Below the pieces are notes generated by a model that worked only from the letters and a program-made list of their open reading frames with translations, was not told where the DNA came from and made no database searches. From Erythrobacter sp. (GTDB taxonomy: Bacteria; Pseudomonadota; Alphaproteobacteria; Sphingomonadales; Sphingomonadaceae): a stretch of DNA of 64,000 nucleotides. Position 1 is the first letter of the stretch. Each line of letters begins with the position of its first letter. The stretch lies in the NCBI GenBank assembly GCA_023653115.1, contig JAMNXO010000002.1, forward strand, positions 124,001 to 188,000. The letters run 5' to 3'. Below, piece after piece: positions 34,170 to 43,698 of the stretch. A program made the translations under genes and the position numbers.

Positions 34170-36170
34170 ATGACGGAACTGCTCAAGATCAGCCTGCCCG
34201 ATGGCTCGGTGCGCGAAGTGCCGCGCGGCTCGACCCCCGCCGATATCGCCGCCGCGATCGGCCCCGGCCTTGCCAAGGCGGCGCTGGCAGCGCGCGTTGA
34301 CGGGGAACTGCGCGATCTCACCCGCCCGTTCGATGGTGACGCCAATCTGGCGCTGGTCACCGCGCGCGATGAAGCCGATGCGCTTGAACTTGCGCGCCAC
34401 GACTATGCCCATGTGCTGGCCGAGGCGGTGCAGGCGCTCTATCCCGGCACGCAGATCACCTTCGGCCCCTCGACCGACGACGGCTTCTATTATGACGTCA
34501 AGGCGCCCGAGGGCCGCGAGCCGTTCAGCATGGACGATCTGCCCGCCATCGAAGAGGCGATGCGCGCGATCATCCGCGCCGACAAGCCGCTGACCCGCGA
34601 AGTGTGGAGCCGCGAGGCGCTGATCGCCAAGTGGGCCGCCGAAGGCGAAAGCTTCAAGGCCGAATGGGCCAAGGAACTGCCCGAGGGCGAAGAGCTGACG
34701 GTCTATTGGTCAGGCAAGGACTGGCTCGACATGTGCCGCGGGCCGCACCTGCCCTCCACCGGCAAGCTCGATCCCGAGGCGTTCAAGCTGATGCGCGTCG
34801 CGGGCGCATACTGGCGCGGCGATCAGAACAATGCGCAGCTCACGCGCATTTACGGCACCGGCTGGCTCAACAAGAAGCAGCTTCAGGCGCACCTGACGCG
34901 GCTGGAAGAAGCCGCCAAGCGCGATCACCGCAAGCTGGGGCGCGAGATGGACCTGTTCCACTTGCAGGAAGAGGCCCACGGCAGCGTCTTCTGGCACCCC
35001 AAGGGCTACCGCATCTGGCGCGAGCTGGAAGCCTATATGCGCCGCAAGATGGACGGCAGCGGCTACCGCGAGATCAAGACGCCGCAGCTGATGGATGTGC
35101 GCCAATGGACCCAGTCGGGCCACTGGGGCAAATATGCGCAGAATATGTTCGCCGTCCCCGACATCGTGCCTGATGTCGACGAGGAAAGCGGCGCCGCATC
35201 CCCCAAGGTTGCCGATGATGCTGAATGGCTGGCGATCAAGCCCATGAACTGCCCGGCGCACGTGATGGTGTTCAAGCAGGGCATCACCTCCTACCGCGAT
35301 CTGCCGATCCGGCTGGGCGAGATGGGCTGCTGCCACCGCAACGAACCCCACGGCGCGCTCCACGGGTTGATGCGCGTGCGCCAGTTCACGCAGGACGATG
35401 CGCATATCTTCTGCACCGAGAACCAGGTGGTGGCCGAGGTGCAGTCCTTCATCGCGCTGGCCGACAGCGTGTATCGCGACTTCAGCTTCACCTATGACAT
35501 CAAGCTCGCCCTGCGCCCCGAAAAGCGCTTCGGCTCGGATGCGGATTGGGACAAGGCCGAGCAGGAATTGCGCGACGCGCTCACCGCCAATGGCCTCGAG
35601 TGGGAGGAACTCCCCGGCGAAGGCGCGTTCTATGCGCCCAAGCTGGAATGGCACCTGACCGATGCAATCGGGCGCACCTGGCAGGTCGGCACGATCCAGT
35701 CCGACCGGGTGCTGCCCGAGCGGCTCGATGCCAATTACATCGGCGAAGACGGCGAAAAGCACCGCCCGGTGATGCTCCACCGCGCGATCTTCGGCTCATA
35801 CGAGCGCTTCATCGGCATCCTGATCGAACACTTCGCCGGACGCCTTCCCGCATGGCTCGCGCCGGTGCAGGCGGTGGTGGCGACCATCGTTTCGGACGCG
35901 GATGACTATGCCCATCAGGTTGCCGCCCAGCTGACGGCGGCAGGCATCCGGGTCGAAACCGATACCCGCAACGAGAAGATCAACTACAAGGTGCGCGAGC
36001 ACTCTCTGGCGAAAGTCCCGCAGCTGCTGGTCGTCGGCAAGCGCGAGGCCGAGGAAGGCACCGTCGCCGTCCGCACGCTGGGGGCAGAGCACCAGAAGGT
36101 GATGAATCTCGCCGATGCAATCGCGCTGCTCAAGGCCGAGGGCACCCCGCCCGATCTTGCGGCCGGCTGA
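34170..36170 (+). CDS. thrS: Threonyl-tRNA synthetase
   Basis: Charges tRNA-Thr with threonine. The 666 residues follow the family order. A TGS domain comes first (about residues 1-62, starting [12 protein letters not shown]), then the editing/SAD domain with [16 protein letters not shown]. The class II catalytic core shows motif 2 (around [29 protein letters not shown]) and the zinc-cysteine segment [11 protein letters not shown]. The C-terminal anticodon-binding domain is last. AAGGA about nine bases before the ATG supports this start; the ORF track begins inside the palindromic repeat. The Thr-rich leader upstream suggests that expression responds to charged tRNA-Thr. Confidence 0.98.
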   Translation: MTELLKISLPDGSVREVPRGSTPADIAAAIGPGLAKAALAARVDGELRDLTRPFDGDANLALVTARDEADALELARHDYAHVLAEAVQALYPGTQITFGPSTDDGFYYDVKAPEGREPFSMDDLPAIEEAMRAIIRADKPLTREVWSREALIAKWAAEGESFKAEWAKELPEGEELTVYWSGKDWLDMCRGPHLPSTGKLDPEAFKLMRVAGAYWRGDQNNAQLTRIYGTGWLNKKQLQAHLTRLEEAAKRDHRKLGREMDLFHLQEEAHGSVFWHPKGYRIWRELEAYMRRKMDGSGYREIKTPQLMDVRQWTQSGHWGKYAQNMFAVPDIVPDVDEESGAASPKVADDAEWLAIKPMNCPAHVMVFKQGITSYRDLPIRLGEMGCCHRNEPHGALHGLMRVRQFTQDDAHIFCTENQVVAEVQSFIALADSVYRDFSFTYDIKLALRPEKRFGSDADWDKAEQELRDALTANGLEWEELPGEGAFYAPKLEWHLTDAIGRTWQVGTIQSDRVLPERLDANYIGEDGEKHRPVMLHRAIFGSYERFIGILIEHFAGRLPAWLAPVQAVVATIVSDADDYAHQVAAQLTAAGIRVETDTRNEKINYKVREHSLAKVPQLLVVGKREAEEGTVAVRTLGAEHQKVMNLADAIALLKAEGTPPDLAAG

Positions 36171-36192
36171 GCCGGCGCGCGCTGGCGCGGGG

Positions 36193-36945
36193 CTACGGCC
36201 TCAGCCAGCGTGCCGCCAGCACCTTGCCGCCAGCAGGCTCGCGCAGCACCAGTGCATAGGCGTCAGCGCCTGCAACCTTGAGGCGCTCCGGCGCGATCAC
36301 CAGACTGGCCTTGCCGCCGTCCCATGACTGGAGGCGCTGCTCGTCTTTCAGCACGTTGGTGTAATTGACCAAGCGACCGCTATTCTCGCCGCGCATGATG
36401 GCGACTTCGGCCTTGCGCTTGGCAGCGACCAGCACCAGTTCGGCCGGACGCGCCGCCGCGCCGTCAATGCCGACGCCGACACCCTTGGCCCCCAGATCGC
36501 GCACGCGGATCGCCGCGCTGCCCTTGCCGCCGTGCCGCGCGATGCCGCTGCGCACCTCCGACTCGCGCGAGCCGACGGTGCCGAAGCTGCCGTCGATCAC
36601 CAGCTGCGGGGTATAGACCCCGTTCTGCCCCAGCAGGCCTACGCGGGCATAGGCCTGCTGCAGCACGGTGTTGTCCTCGCGGGCGAGGGTGTCCTTCCAG
36701 CCAAGCCGGTCCCAATAGGTCACCGGGCGCGAGATCACCACGAGGCCGGGATCGGTGGCGAGCTGTTCGGCCAGCTTGTCAGCCGGCGGACAGGACGAGC
36801 AACCCTGGCTGGTGAACAGTTCGAGCAGCACCGGCTCGGCGCCTGCTGCGCGGTCCGGCGCAGGGGCGCTCTCCGCGGCAGGGGCGAAGGCGAGGCCAGC
36901 CAGAGCGAGGGCGCTGACTGCAAGAGCGATGAGGGGTCGGGACAT
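36193..36945 (-). CDS. DUF1223 family secreted protein
   Basis: A 250-residue exported protein with a signal peptide (LIALAVSALALAGLAFAPAAESA). The DUF1223 core begins LLELFTSQGCSSCPPADKLAEQL, a thioredoxin-like CxxC environment, and continues with VTYWDRLGWKD and GVYTPQLVIDG. The CSSC pair suggests a redox or metal role, but the family has no established reaction. I use the ATG at 36945, with AAGGAT nine bases upstream, instead of the GTG at 36972. It is convergent with thrS. Confidence 0.88.
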   Translation of the reverse strand: MSRPLIALAVSALALAGLAFAPAAESAPAPDRAAGAEPVLLELFTSQGCSSCPPADKLAEQLATDPGLVVISRPVTYWDRLGWKDTLAREDNTVLQQAYARVGLLGQNGVYTPQLVIDGSFGTVGSRESEVRSGIARHGGKGSAAIRVRDLGAKGVGVGIDGAAARPAELVLVAAKRKAEVAIMRGENSGRLVNYTNVLKDEQRLQSWDGGKASLVIAPERLKVAGADAYALVLREPAGGKVLAARWLRP

Positions 36946-37015
36946 GGCGCGCGGTATCCTTTGGCTGAACACAAGGATACGCCGGAAAGCGCCGTCCGGT
37001 TACACGCGCCGGATC

Positions 37016-37165
37016 TTAAAGCGGAAGCGGCTGGCCCGCGAGGATCAGCGCGGCAGCACAGCCCAGCACGATCAGCATACGGGCAAGCGCAACCGGATCG
37101 GCCCAGCCCGAGGCGGCAGAGAGCGGAGCGGCAAGAGCGCCAAAGGAACGGGGAGGGCGGTTCAT
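37016..37165 (-). CDS. Small hypothetical membrane protein (49 aa)
   Basis: A short frame absent from the ORF track: MNRPPRSFGAL at the N-terminus, a hydrophobic stretch ARMLIVLGCAAALILAG in the C-terminal half, and a TAA stop at 37016. It lies between the divergently arranged ends of the DUF1223 and agmatine deiminase genes. It would be cotranscribed with the latter, 35 bases downstream of its stop. No strong ribosome-binding site or known family is visible. The clean single membrane segment is the only support. Confidence 0.4.
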   Translation of the reverse strand: MNRPPRSFGALAAPLSAASGWADPVALARMLIVLGCAAALILAGQPLPL

Positions 37166-37200
37166 GCTGCGCACCATCGCCCCAAGACGCTAACGAAGGA

Positions 37201-38199
37201 TTAAGCGCCCGTGGCCAGCGCCGGCATTTGCTGGCTGGCGCAGTGGAAGCCCCCGCCGCCGGCCAGCACCGCCTCGCCCGGCAGGCCGATAGTGTCGCGA
37301 TCCGGGAACAACGCGGCAATCGCGGCGACGCCCTCGGCATCGTGGGGCGAACCAAAGGTCGGCACGACGACAAGGTGGCTGGTGATCGCGAAGTTCACAT
37401 AGCTGGCCGGTTCGATCAGGCCGTCGCGGGTCAGCAGTCCGGGCGAAGGGATGCGCGCCACCTCCACCCCGAAAGCCGCCGCGCGCGCCGCCGCATTCTC
37501 GTAGATCGCGGCGTTGGGATCGTCCCGGCCGGTCGCTTGCGGCACCACCAGCCGGTTCGGCCCGACAAAGCGCGCCAGATTGTCGACATGGCCATCGGTG
37601 TGATCATTGATCAGGCCTTCGCCCAGCCACAGCACGCGGTCAAAGCCGAGCTGCGTGGCCAGTTCAGTCTCGATCTCGGCGCGGCTCATGTGCGGATTGC
37701 GGTTGCGATTGAGGAGGCACTGTTCGGTCGTGGCGACGAGGCCCGTGCCGTCGCCGTCCACCGCCCCGCCTTCAAGGATCATCGCCGAGGTCTGCACCGC
37801 CAGCCCGGCATCGCGGGCCAGTTCTGCGCCGATGGCCTCGTCGCCCGGCATCAGATATTTGCCGCCCCAGCCGTTGAAGCCGAAGCGCCGCGCGGTGCGG
37901 GTGCCATCGGCTTCGCGGACCACCAACGGGCCAGTGTCGCGCAGCCAGACATCGCCGTATACCCGCCGCTCAAGCGTGACCTTGCTGCTCACCAGGGCGC
38001 GCGCACGCGCTTCGTTGGCGTCGTCACGCACCAGCAGGCGGACCGATTGCCCGCTTTCGGCCACAGCAGAGGCGAAATCCGCCATCTGCACCTGCGCGGG
38101 CGCGAGCCAGCCGGGCCATTCCTCGGCAAGATGCGGAAAGCCGATCCAGATCCAGTCCTGCGGCGCCCACTCGGGGGGCATGATAAATTCTTTTGACAT
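37201..38199 (-). CDS. aguA: Agmatine deiminase family protein
   Basis: A 332-residue guanidino-modifying enzyme that converts agmatine to N-carbamoylputrescine and ammonia in polyamine metabolism. Family landmarks are MPPEWAPQDWIWIGFP at the start, WLRDTGPLVV, the NDHTDGHVDNLARFV segment, and the C-terminal catalytic cysteine in GGGGFHCASQQMP. The start at 38199 (MSKEFIMPPEW) is preferred; MPPEW at 38181 is possible. Only 49 bases separate it from the divergent toxin-antitoxin operon, so the VapB operator lies within its promoter region. The usual partner aguB is not in the window. Confidence 0.92.
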   Translation of the reverse strand: MSKEFIMPPEWAPQDWIWIGFPHLAEEWPGWLAPAQVQMADFASAVAESGQSVRLLVRDDANEARARALVSSKVTLERRVYGDVWLRDTGPLVVREADGTRTARRFGFNGWGGKYLMPGDEAIGAELARDAGLAVQTSAMILEGGAVDGDGTGLVATTEQCLLNRNRNPHMSRAEIETELATQLGFDRVLWLGEGLINDHTDGHVDNLARFVGPNRLVVPQATGRDDPNAAIYENAAARAAAFGVEVARIPSPGLLTRDGLIEPASYVNFAITSHLVVVPTFGSPHDAEGVAAIAALFPDRDTIGLPGEAVLAGGGGFHCASQQMPALATGA

Positions 38200-38214
38200 T
38201 TTCTTCTTTCGTAT

Positions 38215-38248
38215 GATACATGTATCTTTCAAATTGGAGATACATATC
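38215..38248. promoter_or_regulatory. Operator of the vapBC-like module, shared with aguA promoter
   Basis: A perfect 12-bp palindrome GATACATGTATC (38215-38226) and a related near-palindrome GATACATATC (38239-38248) lie 23 bp apart, centre to centre. They are embedded in a larger inverted repeat beginning and ending ATGAT...ATCAT. The second site abuts the antitoxin ATG and overlaps its GGAG ribosome-binding site. The arrangement fits an autorepressed toxin-antitoxin operator; binding here would also affect the divergent aguA. Confidence 0.6.
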
Positions 38249-38728
38249 ATGAGTAAGTATGAGCCGCTTGCCCGGTACCTGAACGGCCTTGAACGCGATA
38301 GCTGGGATGCAAAGTTTCCTGACATCGAGCGGGTACTTGGCTTCGATTTGCCCAAGAGCGCCTACACCTATCCCGCATGGTGGTCGAATCAGGATGGTCA
38401 CCACAGCCAGACCCGGGGCTGGCGTGACGCCGGCTGGGAAACCTGCAACGTAAATCTGCCCGACAAACGGATCCGTTTCGTCCGCATCGGCAAACGCAAG
38501 CCTGCTTTGGCGAAGACTGGCACGATCGAAAACCAGTCTCGACCGAGCGACAGGGAAATCGAAAAACTGATTGCTTCTGCCCGTGAACTGACAGGAATCG
38601 AGGATCGCGAGACCATTATGGCCACGGCCCTGCGGCACCTGATCCAGGCCGAGGCGGCGAAGGGGCTGGCTGCGCTAGGTGGCAGCGACCATCAGGCCAA
38701 AGCGCCCGAGCGCCGGAGGTTCTGGTGA
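38249..38728 (+). CDS. VapB-type antitoxin fused to an N-terminal DUF7662-like domain
   Basis: A 159-residue protein, about twice the size of ordinary VapB antitoxins. The first 80 residues (YEPLARYLNGLERDSW, FPDIERVLGFDLPKSAYTYPAWWSNQ, RGWRDAGWET) match from memory the small domain named DUF7662, often found with nuclease or restriction proteins. The last 60 residues (DREIEKLIASARELTGIEDRETIMATALRHLIQAEAAKGL, quoted in parts) are the DNA-binding and toxin-neutralising part of VapB antitoxins, ending GLAALGGSDHQAKAPERRR. The ATG at 38249 with GGAG upstream is clear; the ORF-track start is far too early. It overlaps the toxin gene by four bases (GTGA). Confidence 0.85.
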   Translation: MSKYEPLARYLNGLERDSWDAKFPDIERVLGFDLPKSAYTYPAWWSNQDGHHSQTRGWRDAGWETCNVNLPDKRIRFVRIGKRKPALAKTGTIENQSRPSDREIEKLIASARELTGIEDRETIMATALRHLIQAEAAKGLAALGGSDHQAKAPERRRFW

Positions 38729-39090
38729 TCCTCGTCGACAGCTCGGTATGGATCGATCATCTACGCGCCACTGTCCCAGAGTTAAACCGTGTCCTGCTGC
38801 TGGGCGAGGTAATCCAGCATGGCTTTGTGACAGCCGAACTGGCGCTCGGGTCGATTGCCAAGCGAGATCAGCTTATCGCGGGTCTTGCAGCATTGCCGCA
38901 GATTGCTCCCGCTGCCGAGGATGACCTGCTAGGCTTCGTTACCGAGGCTGCACTGGCCGGAACCGGCATTGGCCTTGTCGATGCCCACTTGCTGAACGCA
39001 TGTCATCGACACCAGCACAAGCTCTGGACACGTGACAAACGGTTGCGGGCGCAAGCCGAGCGCCTCGGCATCGCCTATCCGCACTCCTGA
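38725..39090 (+). CDS. vapC: VapC-type PIN-domain toxin
   Basis: A 121-residue PIN ribonuclease. The acidic metal-binding residues are present: D in MILVDSSVWIDHL, E in TAELALG, D in GIGLVDAHLL and D in LWTRDKRLRAQAE. These toxins cut RNA, often tRNA or rRNA, and are neutralised by the cognate antitoxin. It starts with GTG inside the antitoxin stop (GTGA), the standard translational coupling. Its stop abuts the convergent M28 peptidase gene with no gap. Confidence 0.95.
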   Translation: MILVDSSVWIDHLRATVPELNRVLLLGEVIQHGFVTAELALGSIAKRDQLIAGLAALPQIAPAAEDDLLGFVTEAALAGTGIGLVDAHLLNACHRHQHKLWTRDKRLRAQAERLGIAYPHS

Positions 39091-40794
39091 TCAGCAGCCC
39101 TTATCGGCCGCCTTGCAGCTTTCGTCCCGCACGGCCCGGAATTCGTCGCCATCGTTCCAGTTCGGCCAGCTCTTGCTCGTCGCCATCATCCGGCCGAGGC
39201 GGTAGTAAAGCTGGAGATCAGCCATCACGCCCGACCAGTCCCACGCCTCGTTGAAGGCATCCTTGGGGCCGTGATAGCGGTTGTCGGTATAGTCCTTGGC
39301 CACCGCCTCGCCCGCGGCGCGGCCGCCTTCGATCAGGTCCTGCCCGCCGTCGATGTAGAGCATCGGCACGCCGAGCTTGGCAAAGGCGAAGTGGTCCGAG
39401 CGGTAGTAGTAGCCCGCCTCGGGCTTGGGATCGGGGGTGACGGTGCGGCCATCGGCCTTGAGCGCGGCGTCAAGGAACTGGTCGAGCGCCGACTTGCCGA
39501 AGCCAACGGCGGTGACGTCCTTGGCCGGGCCGGCCATCTGCAGCGCGTCCATGTTCACCCCGCCCACGGTCTGCGCCAGCGGGAAGACCGGATTGGCGGC
39601 GTAGTAATAGGCGCCCAGCAGGCCCGATTCCTCGGCGGTCACGGCCAGGAAAACCAGCGTGCGGCGCGGCGCGCCGGCCTTGCCATGGGCCTCGGCCAGC
39701 GCGACCAGTGCGGCAGTGCCGGTGGCGTTGTCGACCGCGCCGTTGCAGATGTCGTCGCCATCAGGCGCAGGGGTGCAGCGCCCGAGGTGATCCCAGTGCG
39801 CGGTGTGGAGCACATATTCCTCCGGCGCCTCGCTGCCCGGCAGGATGCCGATGATGTTGTGCGAGGTGAAGCTGCGCATGGTGCTGGCAAAGCCGGTCGA
39901 GAGCTTCATGCCCAGCGGCACCGGCTTGAAGCCCTTGGCCTGCGCCGCCTTGGTCAATGCGCCCAGATCCTGTCCAGCGGCCTTGAGCAGCTTGCTCGCC
40001 GCGTCCTCGGTCACCCAGCCGTTCATCTGGGTGCGCGGCGGGGGATTGTCACCATATTGGGGATAGGCCTGCGGGCCGGTCCACGAGCTTTCGACCACGT
40101 TCCAGCCATAGCTGGCAGGCGCGGTCTGGTGGACGATCAGCGCCCCCGCCGCACCCTGTCGGGCGGCCTCTTCATACTTGTAGGTCCAGCGCCCGTAATA
40201 GGTCATCGCCTTGCCGCCGAACGGGCCTTCCTGGCCTGCGGTCTGCCAGTCGGGATCATTGACGAGGATCACCACCGTCTTGCCCTTCACATCAACGCCG
40301 GCATAGTCGTTCCAGCCCTTTTCGGGGGCGTTGATGCCATAGCCGACGAACACCAGCTCGCTGTCCTTGAGCGTAGTCTTGGCGTCTTCGCGATAGGTCA
40401 CGCCGACCCAGTTCTTGGCGAAGGCCAGCGACATGGGCGCGCCCTTGCCGGTGATTGTCAGCGGGGCGTAATCCTTGCCGGTGATCTCCACCAGCGGGAC
40501 ATCCTGCACCCACGAGCCATTATTGCCCGGCTGCAAGCCTGCCGCCTTGAACCGCTCGGTCAGCAGCGCGATGGTTTTTTCCTCGCCGGGGGTGCCGGGC
40601 ATCCGGCCTTCGAATTCATCGCTGGAGAGAAGGCGCGTGACGTCCTTGATCGTCGCCTCGGCAATGTCGCCCGCCTCGACTTCGGGAATGTCGAGCGCGG
40701 CGCTCGCCCCGCCCATGCCCGGCAGGCTGTCGCACGCGGCCAGCGTCAGCGCGCCTGCTGCAATGATCCCGAGGGTGGCTAATGGGGTGCGCAT
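39091..40794 (-). CDS. M28-family zinc aminopeptidase, lipoprotein
   Basis: A 567-residue exported peptidase. The N-terminus is a lipoprotein signal with lipobox LAAC (ALTLAACDSLPG). A protease-associated domain is inserted at about residues 160-310. The M28 zinc site follows from residue about 335: TAHWDHLG, GAVDNATGTAALVALAEA, TAEESGLLGAYYY, VNMDALQ and the final YRSDHFAFAKLGVP. AGGAGAA before the ATG at 40794 decides the start; the ORF-track start is 105 codons too early. It probably degrades peptides in the periplasm or at the outer membrane. It is divergent from glnE. Confidence 0.93.
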   Translation of the reverse strand: MRTPLATLGIIAAGALTLAACDSLPGMGGASAALDIPEVEAGDIAEATIKDVTRLLSSDEFEGRMPGTPGEEKTIALLTERFKAAGLQPGNNGSWVQDVPLVEITGKDYAPLTITGKGAPMSLAFAKNWVGVTYREDAKTTLKDSELVFVGYGINAPEKGWNDYAGVDVKGKTVVILVNDPDWQTAGQEGPFGGKAMTYYGRWTYKYEEAARQGAAGALIVHQTAPASYGWNVVESSWTGPQAYPQYGDNPPPRTQMNGWVTEDAASKLLKAAGQDLGALTKAAQAKGFKPVPLGMKLSTGFASTMRSFTSHNIIGILPGSEAPEEYVLHTAHWDHLGRCTPAPDGDDICNGAVDNATGTAALVALAEAHGKAGAPRRTLVFLAVTAEESGLLGAYYYAANPVFPLAQTVGGVNMDALQMAGPAKDVTAVGFGKSALDQFLDAALKADGRTVTPDPKPEAGYYYRSDHFAFAKLGVPMLYIDGGQDLIEGGRAAGEAVAKDYTDNRYHGPKDAFNEAWDWSGVMADLQLYYRLGRMMATSKSWPNWNDGDEFRAVRDESCKAADKGC

Positions 40795-40944
40795 CGCTGG
40801 TATTCTCCTGCTGCGGCCGAGCGGCCTTGCGCGTCTCAATCGCAGAGCCGCAGGCAGCGCGCAAGCGCGCCCTCGTGCAGCAGAGCGATCGGGCAACCCG
40901 ACACCCCTTGCGGGCATGGCCGGCTGCCGCCAGAGAAGCGGGTG

Positions 40945-43698
40945 ATGGGAGAGATTCACACCGCTGACTGGGAAGGCGCGCTGGCCCGCGCCCGCGCCCA
41001 CGCGCCGTTTCTGGCGCGTGCGCTGGATCGTCAGCCGGAACTGGCGGGATTGCTCGCAAGCGGAGACGGCGAGGCTGCGCTCGGCTGGGCGCGGGCGCAG
41101 GGCGCGCATCCCGATACCGAAGTGGCGCTCAGGCGCGAGCGGCTGGCGCTGGCCGCCGCGCTGGCCGTGGGCGATCTGGCGGGGGCTTTCCCGTTGGCGC
41201 AGGTGGTGGCCGAACTCACCGCCTTTGCCGACCGCGCATTAGACCGCGCAATCCGCACCGCGATTGCCGAACGCACCGGCGAGGACAGCGCCGACGGATT
41301 CATCGCACTCGCGCTCGGCAAGCAAGGGGCGGGCGAGCTCAACTACTCCTCCGACATTGATCCGATCTTCCTCTATGATCGCGAACGCTTGCCGCGTCGT
41401 AGCAGCGATGATCCGGGCGAGGCGGCGCAGCGCTATGCCCGGCGGATCGTCAGCCTGCTCTCGGGCAATACCGACGAAGGCTATGCCCTGCGGGTCGATC
41501 TGCGGCTGCGTCCGGCAAGCGAGATCAGCCCGCTGTGTGTGCCCGTCGGCGCGGCACTGGCGCATTATCAGGGGCAGGCGCTGGCGTGGGAGCGCGCCGC
41601 CTTCACCCGCGCGCGTGCGGCGGCGGGGGATGTGGCAGCGGGCGAGGCCTTTCTTGCCAACATCCGCCCGTTTGTGTGGCGCAGCCAGCTCGATTTCGGC
41701 GCGGTGGAAGAAATCCGCGCGCTCACCCAGCGCATTCGCGATAGCCACGCGGGGCCGGTGGTGCCGGGGCCGCATTTCGATGTGAAGCGCGGGCGCGGCG
41801 GCATCCGCGAGATCGAGTTCTACGCCCAGACCCACCAGCTGATCCATGGTGGACGCGATCTCGGGCTGCGGGTGCGCGGCACGCGCGCGGCGCTTGATGC
41901 GCTGGCGGCGGCCGGCTGGATCGCGCCCGACGCCGCGACCACGCTGGGCGAGACCTATGACCGGCTGCGCGCGGTTGAGCACCGGTTGCAGATGGTCCAC
42001 GACCGCCAGACCCACGCCCTGCCCGAAGGCGCGGCGCTGGATAATGTCGCGCAGCTCGACGGGCTGGCGGACGGCGGGGCGCTGGTGGCGCAGCTGACCG
42101 AACTGACGGGCCGCAGCGCGCGCATTTACGAGCAGCTGATCGGTGCGTGCGCGGCGGCTCCCGCGCCCGCAGCGCAGGCGAGCGATCTGGCGCAGGAACT
42201 CGCCGCGCTTGGTTTCGAAGAGCCCGAAACCCTCGCCGAACGCATCGAGGGCTGGCGTGATGGACGCCATGCCGCGATCCGTTCCCCGCAGGCCGTGGCG
42301 GCGTGGGACCGGCTCGCGCCCGCGCTGATCCGGGCGATGGCGGCGAGCGATGATCCGATGCGCGCGGTCACCCGCTGGGAACGCATTCTCGAACGCGTGC
42401 CGACGGCGATCACCACCTTCCGCCTGCTCGATGCGCGGCCCGATCTCACCCAGCGGCTGGTCGCCGCGCTGACGCTGGCGCCGGTGCTGTCGGACGAGCT
42501 GGCGCGCAAGCCCGAACTGCTCGATACGCTGATTGATCGCGGGGCGCTTGAACTGCCGGGCGACAGGGCGGCGATCATGGCGCGGATGCGCGGTGCGGCG
42601 GTGCGCGATGATTACGAGGCGCTGCTCGATGCGATCCGCGTGATCACCGGCGAGATCCGCTTCGCGCTCGGCATCCAGCTGATCGAGGGGCTGGCCGATC
42701 CGCTCGACATTGCCCGCGCCCTGTCGCGCACCGCCGAAGCCGCGCTGACCCTCGCTGCCGATGCCACCGCGCAAGAATTTGCCAGCAAGCATGGCCGGAT
42801 CGCGGGCAGCGAATTGCTGATCCTCGGGCTCGGGCGATTGGGTGGCGGGGCGCTGACCCATGCCTCCGATCTCGACATCGTCTATCTGTTCACCGGCGAT
42901 TTTGCAGGCCAGTCAGACGGGCCGCGGCCGCTGGGTGGGACGGTCTATTTCAATCGCCTCGCCAGCCGGGTCAGCGCCGCGCTGTCGGTGCCCACCGCGC
43001 AGGGCGCGCTGTATGAGGTCGACACGCGCCTCAGGCCGCAGGGCAACCAAGGCCCGCTGGCGGTGAGCTGCGAGGCTTTCGGCAAGTATCAGCGCGAGGC
43101 GGCCTGGACGTGGGAGCATATGGCGTTGACCCGCGCGCGGGTGCTCTATGGCTCGGCCGAGGCGCGCGCCGAGCTGGAAGGCGTGCTGGCCGAGGTGCTG
43201 CGTGCCCCGCGCGACAAGGCGATGCTGCGCGATGCGGTGCTGTCGATGCGGGCCGAGATGGCGCGGCACAAGCAGCCCGGCGGCCCGATCGATGCCAAGC
43301 TGATGCGCGGCGGGCTGGTCGATTGCGAGTTCCTGGTCCACTACCTCCAATTGAAGGGCGAGACGGCGAGCGGCGCGCCGCTGGCCGAGGCACAACTGGC
43401 CGCGCTCGATCCCGATCTGGCCGTGGCGCTGGGCGGGCTGGCCGCCGCCGGACTGCTGCCAGCTGACCTTGCCGGGCCGCACGCGCTGATGAGCCGGATG
43501 CTGGTGGCCGGACGCCTGCTTGCCCCCGATGGCCGCGAACCCCCACCCAGCGGCGCACGGGCACTGGCGCGGGCCTGCGGCTACGATCATTACGGCGCGC
43601 TGCTCGACGCTTTCGGCGCGGCGCGGCACAGCGTGGCGCAGGCGTGGAAACAAATTCTGGGCACGGACATTCTCGAAAGCGAACAGGAGACCGATTGA
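40945..43698 (+). CDS. glnE: Bifunctional glutamine-synthetase adenylyltransferase/deadenylylase
   Basis: GlnE adjusts glutamine synthetase activity by adding or removing AMP, according to PII state. The 917-residue protein has the two nucleotidyltransferase halves. The N-terminal one has GKQGAGELNYSSDIDPIF (about residues 118-136). The C-terminal one has GLGRLGGGALTHASDLDIVYLF (about 630-650). GlnD-UR-like linker helices separate them, and the KRGRGGIREIEFYAQ and MRGGLVDCEFLVHYLQ segments are typical. The ATG at 40945 directly follows a GTG at 40942. Its stop overlaps the bcp ATG, so glnE, bcp and the DUF455 gene probably form an operon. Confidence 0.96.
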   Translation: MGEIHTADWEGALARARAHAPFLARALDRQPELAGLLASGDGEAALGWARAQGAHPDTEVALRRERLALAAALAVGDLAGAFPLAQVVAELTAFADRALDRAIRTAIAERTGEDSADGFIALALGKQGAGELNYSSDIDPIFLYDRERLPRRSSDDPGEAAQRYARRIVSLLSGNTDEGYALRVDLRLRPASEISPLCVPVGAALAHYQGQALAWERAAFTRARAAAGDVAAGEAFLANIRPFVWRSQLDFGAVEEIRALTQRIRDSHAGPVVPGPHFDVKRGRGGIREIEFYAQTHQLIHGGRDLGLRVRGTRAALDALAAAGWIAPDAATTLGETYDRLRAVEHRLQMVHDRQTHALPEGAALDNVAQLDGLADGGALVAQLTELTGRSARIYEQLIGACAAAPAPAAQASDLAQELAALGFEEPETLAERIEGWRDGRHAAIRSPQAVAAWDRLAPALIRAMAASDDPMRAVTRWERILERVPTAITTFRLLDARPDLTQRLVAALTLAPVLSDELARKPELLDTLIDRGALELPGDRAAIMARMRGAAVRDDYEALLDAIRVITGEIRFALGIQLIEGLADPLDIARALSRTAEAALTLAADATAQEFASKHGRIAGSELLILGLGRLGGGALTHASDLDIVYLFTGDFAGQSDGPRPLGGTVYFNRLASRVSAALSVPTAQGALYEVDTRLRPQGNQGPLAVSCEAFGKYQREAAWTWEHMALTRARVLYGSAEARAELEGVLAEVLRAPRDKAMLRDAVLSMRAEMARHKQPGGPIDAKLMRGGLVDCEFLVHYLQLKGETASGAPLAEAQLAALDPDLAVALGGLAAAGLLPADLAGPHALMSRMLVAGRLLAPDGREPPPSGARALARACGYDHYGALLDAFGAARHSVAQAWKQILGTDILESEQETD

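Noticed and set aside
41239-42861. 540-aa minus-strand ORF opposite glnE
   Set aside because: Antisense shadow; glnE carries both nucleotidyltransferase motifs in the sense frame.
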